From positions 1 through 64,000 of the forward strand of contig JBBQGV010000019.1 of the NCBI GenBank assembly GCA_038323375.1: a stretch of 64,000 nucleotides of DNA, in the 5' to 3' direction. The position numbers were made by a program, and so were the translations under genes. Each line of letters begins with the position of its first letter. Within the stretch, counting starts at the first letter, position 1. The notes beneath the pieces are model-generated. The model was not told where the DNA came from, ran no database searches, and worked only from the letters and a program-made list of their open reading frames with translations. This stretch comes from JABWAJ01 sp038323375. GTDB lineage: Bacteria; Bacteroidota; Bacteroidia; Chitinophagales; Saprospiraceae. This document shows positions 59,317 through 64,000 of the stretch, piece by piece.

Positions 59317-60318
59317 CTACGGCGAACTAAAATCAATTTCTGTATTATCCCCAATATTCAAACTATGCCGCAGGCCCGTAATGGCGGTATCATTACCCAC
59401 CACTGATTGTTGCAAAATCACCTCTTTGATGGAGGCGTAATTACCGATGATGGAGTCTTTGATAATGGCGTTGGCAATGCGGGTATTGTTGCCAATGGTG
59501 ACGTGCGGCCCAACGATGGAGTCGGAGATGGAGCATTTTTCACCGATGCTCACCGGGTGAATGATGATGGAATTGTCGAAAGGCGGCAGGTTGTCAGAAG
59601 CATAGCCTTCGCGGTCGAGCAGGATGGCGTTGGTTTCCAGCAATACTTCTTTTTTGCCACAATTGAACCAGTTGTCCACCGGAAAAGCATGCAATTTCGC
59701 TCCGCGCGTGATCATGCGCATCAGCGAATCGGTGAGCGGAAACTCTCCTTCGGTGCGAATGTTATTTTTTATGTTGTAATCCAGGGCTTCAACTAAGGAA
59801 GCCACTTCTTTGATTTTGTAGAATCCGACTAAGGCAAGATCCGATTTTGGAATGCGCGGCTTTTCCACCACACGCCGCACGAGCCCCGTTTTGCTGCATT
59901 CCGCCACGCCGTATTCGCGTGGATCGTTTACTTTTTTAACGCCAAGGCAGGAATTGGGATGCGCTATAATTTTCTGAAAATCAGCATCTACAATGGCGTC
60001 CCCAAAAAAGATAAAAACCTCATCGGCGTCTGCAAAAAGCGCTTTAGCCGTCCAGATGGCGTGCCCCGATCCGAGCCGGTTTTCCTGCACCACGAACGCC
60101 GTGTTGAGGTGGGGGTAATTTTGTTCTACGTAAGCTTTGATTTTTTCTCCGAGGTAGCCGATTATAAAGACAAAATCTTGAATGCCGACTGCTTCCAACT
60201 GGTCAATAATAAAAGAAATAATAGGCTTGCCAGCCACCGGAATCAGGGGCTTGGGCTGCGTATACGTTAAAGGGCGGAGTTGTGTGCCGGCACCGGCAAC
60301 CGGAATGATGGCCTTCAT
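59317..60318 (-). CDS. Sugar-phosphate nucleotidyltransferase with left-handed beta-helix
   Basis: A 333-residue NDP-sugar pyrophosphorylase-like enzyme starting at ATG 60318 (MKAIIPVAGAGTQLRPLT). The signature GAGTQLRPLTYTQPKPLIPV binds the nucleotide and pyrophosphate; FFGDAIVD holds the metal Asp and GEFPLTD the sugar-binding part. The C-terminal third has hexapeptide repeats (IHPVSIGEKCSISDSIVGPH, VTIGNNTRIANAIIKDSIIG). This layout resembles bacterial glucose-1-phosphate uridylyl- or thymidylyltransferase-like proteins (RfbA/GlmU/GalU types); the exact sugar is not assignable. It probably feeds surface glycan synthesis. Confidence 0.88.
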   Translation of the reverse strand: MKAIIPVAGAGTQLRPLTYTQPKPLIPVAGKPIISFIIDQLEAVGIQDFVFIIGYLGEKIKAYVEQNYPHLNTAFVVQENRLGSGHAIWTAKALFADADEVFIFFGDAIVDADFQKIIAHPNSCLGVKKVNDPREYGVAECSKTGLVRRVVEKPRIPKSDLALVGFYKIKEVASLVEALDYNIKNNIRTEGEFPLTDSLMRMITRGAKLHAFPVDNWFNCGKKEVLLETNAILLDREGYASDNLPPFDNSIIIHPVSIGEKCSISDSIVGPHVTIGNNTRIANAIIKDSIIGNYASIKEVILQQSVVGNDTAITGLRHSLNIGDNTEIDFSSP

Positions 60319-60592
60319 AGAGGGATTTCCTTCTTGCAATATTGCACAAGCAAAGTAAGCATATTTTTTATTAGAAAAGCGTTTGATCCTTATAAAATCC
60401 TGACAGGATAATCCTCGTTACCTGCGGAACCGGCTTTATTGGCGCATATCCAGGTTACGAATTGGTTAGCAAAGGGCGCACCCTGTGCCAGGCTGGCAGC
60501 AGCGGCTATGTTTACGAGGCCTTGTTTTGTCCTCTAATTTGCTAAAGAAGATTTGCATTGACCCGGCTTTCGTCTTTTCTCCCGGAAGGCCG

Positions 60593-60600
60593 TACATTTG
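60593..60600 (+). promoter_or_regulatory. -7 box upstream of the Omp28-like cargo gene
   Basis: TACATTTG fits TAnnTTTG and lies 17 bases before the TTG start at 60618, which supports a start close to that position. No gene is seen in 60340-60592. Confidence 0.45.
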
Positions 60601-60617
60601 CAACAGAACCTTAAATA

Positions 60618-62477
60618 TTGAATCACGTGGAGGTATTTTGCTGTAAATTATTCGCCAGGGCGTGGGCCGTCGCAATCCTTGCGGGCTTTTTCTCCCTTCG
60701 GTTATCGGCCCAGGCACCGCCCGTCAGCACTTTGCCCCAAAACAAAAATGCCGTACTTGAAATCTATGACGGCATCTATTGTAGCTATTGCCCGCAGGGC
60801 CACCAAATCGCCGGTGAAATCCTCAACAATACGCCAAACGACGTCGTACTCATCAGCATCCACAGTGGTCAATATGCAGCGCCAGCAATGGGAGATCCTG
60901 ATTTTCGGACTGAATATGGTGCAGCACTGGCCGGACAAACCGGCCTCAATGGCTATCCTGCCGGAACCGTAAACCGCCATGTTTTCCCCGGACTTCAGCA
61001 AGGCGTGCCGGGTAATACCGCAATGAACCGCGCCCACTGGCAAAATGCAGTCAATCAAACCCTTGCAGAACCTTCACCGGTTAATATTGCCGCCGAAGCA
61101 ACCATTGATGTGGCTGCTGGTTTACTCACGGTAAATCTGGAGTTTTATTACACGGCTTCCAGTTCAGCCCCCACCAACTTTTTGCATGTCGCTTTGGTGC
61201 AGAATCATATCGCCGGCTCGCAAATCGGCGGGGCTACCGGCGATTTTTACGACCACAACCATGTGCTCCGACACCTTGTGACCGGGCAATGGGGGCAAGC
61301 CATTGGCACCACTACTGCCGGTTATTTTGAAGGTAGACAATATACCTACGCTTTGCCGGCTGACATCCGCGATATCCCTTTAGAGATGGCCAATCTGCGG
61401 TTGGCCGTATTTATTTCAGAAGGGCATCAGGAAATCATCAACGGCATTTCGGTGACGCCGGATTTTATCATGCCGCATGACATCAATGCCGGCTTGCTGT
61501 ACGCCAAGTCCGATCCGGTCATTTGCAATTCGGAGGTGGCGCCAGCTTTGCGTATCCGAAACGAGGGCAATGCAATCCTGAACAGCCTTCAGGTCAACTA
61601 TCAGGTGAATAATGGCTCCATGCAGCAGTACGCATGGTACGGCTCGCTGGAAACATACGAGTGGGTCGAGGTAACGCTGCCTTCCGTCGCGTTCATGCCT
61701 GCTGCCGCAGGTACAAACCTGATCCGGATTTTCAGCGCCAGCCCAAATGGCACAACAGACCAGTGGGCGGAGAATGACAGCACGGAGGTTGCGTTCAGCA
61801 ATCCGCCCGTTTGCAACACCATGACCCTTAAAGTGGAATTAAAAACGGATGCTTTCGGCTATGAAACCTATTGGGAACTCATTGATAATCAAGGGGTGGT
61901 ATACGATCACGGCGGGAATGAAAATGTAGGCGCCAACGGTGGCGGCACTCAATATGCTACTCCTTCAGATCCCGGCGCGTATGGCAACCATCAGTTTATT
62001 TCCAAATATATAACGGTTCCGGTGGAAGGATGCTATTACCTGCGCTTGCTGGACGATTACGGCGATGGCATCTGTTGTGATTATGGAGACGGGTATTACC
62101 GGATCAAAAATGCGCAGGGCAATCTTTTGGTATCTGGCGGCCTCTTTACGGTGGAATACCGCGAACCGGTTTACGTCCAGGAAATCGCCGTGGCAGCCGT
62201 GGATGTATCGGAATTGAGCCTGGATGCAAAGATTTATCCGAACCCTGTGCAGGGGGATGTGTTGTATTGCAGAGTGGAGTTGCCGGCAGCCCGGCAGATT
62301 GCAGTCAGCATTTTTGACATTTCCGGGCGCATGATGGGACAACCTGCCGTTTATGACCTGCCAGCCGGCGCAAGCGAAATCAGCCTCAGCACGACAAATC
62401 TGGCAGAAGGCGCTTACCAACTGCGTTTAACAACCGACTCCGGGCATCTTGGCAAGGTATTTGTCGTACACCGATAG
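60618..62477 (+). CDS. Omp28-related T9SS cargo protein with CxxC motif
   Basis: A 619-residue secreted protein. The N-terminal third resembles the Omp28-related family: NAVLEIYDGIYCSYCPQGHQ has a thioredoxin-like CSYC motif, followed by DVVLISIHSGQYA and LNGYPAGTVNR. The middle is beta-sandwich-like, with a segment rich in Asp/Gly/Cys (LLDDYGDGICCDYGDGYY), a pattern also seen in metallo-dependent cargo. The end is a T9SS type A domain (AKIYPNPVQGDVLYC ... LAEGAYQLRLTTDSGHLG). Start: only TTG 60618 or GTG 60627 are in frame before the signal helix (WAVAILAGFFSLRLSAQ). Function unproven. Confidence 0.85.
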   Translation: MNHVEVFCCKLFARAWAVAILAGFFSLRLSAQAPPVSTLPQNKNAVLEIYDGIYCSYCPQGHQIAGEILNNTPNDVVLISIHSGQYAAPAMGDPDFRTEYGAALAGQTGLNGYPAGTVNRHVFPGLQQGVPGNTAMNRAHWQNAVNQTLAEPSPVNIAAEATIDVAAGLLTVNLEFYYTASSSAPTNFLHVALVQNHIAGSQIGGATGDFYDHNHVLRHLVTGQWGQAIGTTTAGYFEGRQYTYALPADIRDIPLEMANLRLAVFISEGHQEIINGISVTPDFIMPHDINAGLLYAKSDPVICNSEVAPALRIRNEGNAILNSLQVNYQVNNGSMQQYAWYGSLETYEWVEVTLPSVAFMPAAAGTNLIRIFSASPNGTTDQWAENDSTEVAFSNPPVCNTMTLKVELKTDAFGYETYWELIDNQGVVYDHGGNENVGANGGGTQYATPSDPGAYGNHQFISKYITVPVEGCYYLRLLDDYGDGICCDYGDGYYRIKNAQGNLLVSGGLFTVEYREPVYVQEIAVAAVDVSELSLDAKIYPNPVQGDVLYCRVELPAARQIAVSIFDISGRMMGQPAVYDLPAGASEISLSTTNLAEGAYQLRLTTDSGHLGKVFVVHR

Positions 62478-62505
62478 CACAAAGGTTAAATAAGGCTTAA
62501 CGGCA

Positions 62506-62537
62506 TTGACAGTACCCCGTTCCGGGTCGTACCTTTG
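62506..62537 (+). promoter_or_regulatory. Probable promoter of the small T9SS cargo gene
   Basis: TTG (62506-62508), a 21-base spacer and TACCTTTG (62530-62537), about 44 bases before ATG 62581. Confidence 0.55.
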
Positions 62538-62580
62538 TGACACCAATAGCCACTTTGTGAACCCGTGGATAAAATGAACG

Positions 62581-63315
62581 ATGATGAGACGACTACTACA
62601 TTTGTTATATATTCCGTTGTTAATCTGCACCGCCCATGCGCAAAACCCGGTGTCGGTCAGTTCTACTTCGGTAGAAAAAAAATTCATTACCGACTTGCGC
62701 GATGCTTCTCTAAGCCTCGAATTGCGCTCCAAAATCACCAATACCAGCAACCATAACATTTCGCTCAAGTGGAACCGGACGGTCATCAACCAGCCTTTTG
62801 AGTGGGAAACGCAGGTTTGCGACAAAAACTCCTGCTACCTGCCTGCTTTCAACACCAATTACGATCCTGCTGCCGGCATCCTGCTGCCAGTGACCCTGGC
62901 ACCCGGCGCGTCCTTCGACCTCCTGCTGCATATTTTCCCGAACAGAACGGCAGGAACGGGCGTTTTTGACATTGACATTTCGCAAACCGGCAAACTGGAA
63001 ACGATCCTTTCTTCGATTTCTTTTTCTACGGTCGTGGAGAGCATGAGTTATACGTCGGAGGTGACGAATAAAATTGACTTAAAAATATTCCCCAATCCGG
63101 CCATAGACTATTTCGAACTGGTGAACAACAACTTAGTTTACAAAGTGGTGCTTTACAACCTGATCGGACGAAAAGTGCGCACCTTCGACGCTGCGAATGG
63201 CCGGCGCTACAACATCAGCGATATTCCTTCGGGAATTTATTTGGTTGGGCTACTCGACGAACAAAACAATGTATTGAAGACCCTACGGTTGAGCAAAAAG
63301 ACCTTTCGCCCGTAA
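62581..63315 (+). CDS. Small T9SS cargo protein
   Basis: A 244-residue secreted protein with signal MMRRLLHLLYIPLLICTAHAQ (ATG 62581; a second ATG is adjacent). Residues about 22-150 form a single beta-sandwich-like domain with two Cys (VCDKNSCYLPAF) likely in a disulfide. Residues about 165-244 are a T9SS sorting domain (LKIFPNPAIDYFELVNN ... IPSGIYLVGLLDEQ). Partner or substrate is unknown. It has its own promoter and follows the Omp28-like cargo gene. Confidence 0.85.
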   Translation: MMRRLLHLLYIPLLICTAHAQNPVSVSSTSVEKKFITDLRDASLSLELRSKITNTSNHNISLKWNRTVINQPFEWETQVCDKNSCYLPAFNTNYDPAAGILLPVTLAPGASFDLLLHIFPNRTAGTGVFDIDISQTGKLETILSSISFSTVVESMSYTSEVTNKIDLKIFPNPAIDYFELVNNNLVYKVVLYNLIGRKVRTFDAANGRRYNISDIPSGIYLVGLLDEQNNVLKTLRLSKKTFRP

Positions 63316-63329
63316 TGACGGCGGGAATT

Positions 63330-63491
63330 AGAGCTTGTTTGGATTTCCGTCAATCGGCTACGGACGGCAAATTTTATTTTATACGGCATTGGATTTTTTC
63401 GCCGTAGCTGCCGGCTACGTCTGAAAAATCCGCTTTGTCTAAAACAAAATTTCCTCGCCCTCGCTCGATCACGAAAACCCAAACAAGCTCT
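63330..63491 (-). repeat. 162-bp inverted-repeat element, family A copy 2
   Basis: The ends AGAGCTTGTTTGG and CCAAACAAGCTCT are perfect 13-bp inverted repeats. The flanks are TTA on both sides (63328-63330 and 63491-63493 if the ends are trimmed by one base), which may be a 3-bp target duplication. The interior is the reverse complement of 415-576. The TAA stop of the polyphosphate glucokinase-like gene is at its edge. Confidence 0.85.
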
Positions 63492-64000
63492 TAGACTTTT
63501 TGTAGTTTTTTAAGACATTTATGTGCATGCAGCGCTGCGCCTACCGTTCCGGCGGCGTTGAGCGATTGAGCAGGCGTGACCCGGGCTGAAGTCGTAATAA
63601 AACGCCGATAATTTTCAAAGTCCCGACTAATGCCTCCGCCTATAATGAGGAGGTCGGGGGACAGGATCCGTTCGATGTAGCAGAGGTATTCATTAATCCG
63701 GCCACCCCATTCTTTCCAGGAGAGTCCTTCTTTTTCTTTTACCGAACTGGCTGCATAACGTTCAGCGATCATGTTGTGGAGCAGGATATGGCCAAATTCG
63801 GTATTCGTTACCAATTTCCCATTCAGGAAAAGAGCCGTTCCGATTCCGGAGCCTAAAGTAATGAGCAACACTGTTCCTTTCTGACCTTTACCCGCGCCGA
63901 AAGTCATTTCTGCTATTCCCGCTGCGTCGGCGTCGTTGGTGGCAAAAACGGGGCATCCGCAGGCTTCCGAAAAAATTTGCTCGATATTGACGCCAATCCA
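63491..64000 (-). CDS. Polyphosphate glucokinase-like ROK protein (5' end beyond window)
   Basis: The C-terminal 169 codons of a ROK-family sugar kinase, running off the right edge of the window. The visible part has the catalytic Asp region ATNDADAAGIAEMTFGAG, the phosphate loop LITLGSGIGTALFLNGKLV, NTEFGHIL, then RILSPDLLIIGGGISRDFEN and AAGTVGAALHAH. The spacing and the NTE(F/L)GH motif fit polyphosphate/ATP glucokinases, which phosphorylate glucose. The stop codon abuts repeat family A copy 2. Confidence 0.85.
   Translation of the reverse strand, partial: WIGVNIEQIFSEACGCPVFATNDADAAGIAEMTFGAGKGQKGTVLLITLGSGIGTALFLNGKLVTNTEFGHILLHNMIAERYAASSVKEKEGLSWKEWGGRINEYLCYIERILSPDLLIIGGGISRDFENYRRFITTSARVTPAQSLNAAGTVGAALHAHKCLKKLQKV

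Overview
The window reads as chromosomal DNA of a free-living Bacteroidota, most likely of the Saprospiria/Lewinellaceae type. The assignment is an inference from several signs: eight proteins have or once had C-terminal sorting domains of the type IX secretion system (T9SS); there are many Cys-anchored lipoproteins; promoters repeatedly match TTG-N18-21-TAnnTTTG; and succinate dehydrogenase is the one-cytochrome-subunit SdhCAB form. No phage, integrase, CRISPR array, rRNA or tRNA was seen.

Layout. 0.6-5.4 kb: an aquaglyceroporin and a 1260-residue fusion of two D-Ala-D-Ala-ligase-like halves, a membrane helix and three PASTA repeats. 6.6-12.3 kb: the sdhCAB operon and a GCS2-CBS protein. 12.5-19.4 kb: lipoproteins and two large T9SS cargo proteins, the first with a C8 tract that puts its signal peptide out of frame. 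19.4-31.7 kb: an AAA/PD-(D/E)XK protein, an OmpA lipoprotein, an alpha/beta hydrolase, an M1 peptidase, recA, a flavin reductase, a TPR lipoprotein, a PlsC acyltransferase and lpxK. 31.8-39.7 kb: nadD, two LamG proteins around ybaB, DUF423, a propeller protein and a cold-shock gene. 40-44.2 kb: two broken T9SS cargo genes. 44.2-57.6 kb: SDR, iscS-iscU-iscA, a DUF4837 lipoprotein, MoxR, PorZ-like and PorG-like T9SS components, a glycosyltransferase, YfiH and lipA. 57.6-59.0 kb: a decayed toxin-antitoxin pair, DinB and a decayed lipoprotein. 59.3-64 kb: a sugar nucleotidyltransferase, two T9SS proteins and a partial polyphosphate-glucokinase-like gene.

Genes between about 41.88 and 43.1 kb and at 14.6-17.6 kb are visibly more AT-rich than the housekeeping genes. 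Frameshifts and premature stops cluster in T9SS cargo genes and in the 57.6-59.0 kb segment; several fall in short C or G runs, so either sequence error or slippage could explain them.

The most striking features are the Ddl-Ddl-PASTA fusion and a dense population of short non-coding inverted repeats (MITE- or REP-like, at least eight families). Repeat boundaries coincide with the stop codons of at least eight genes.
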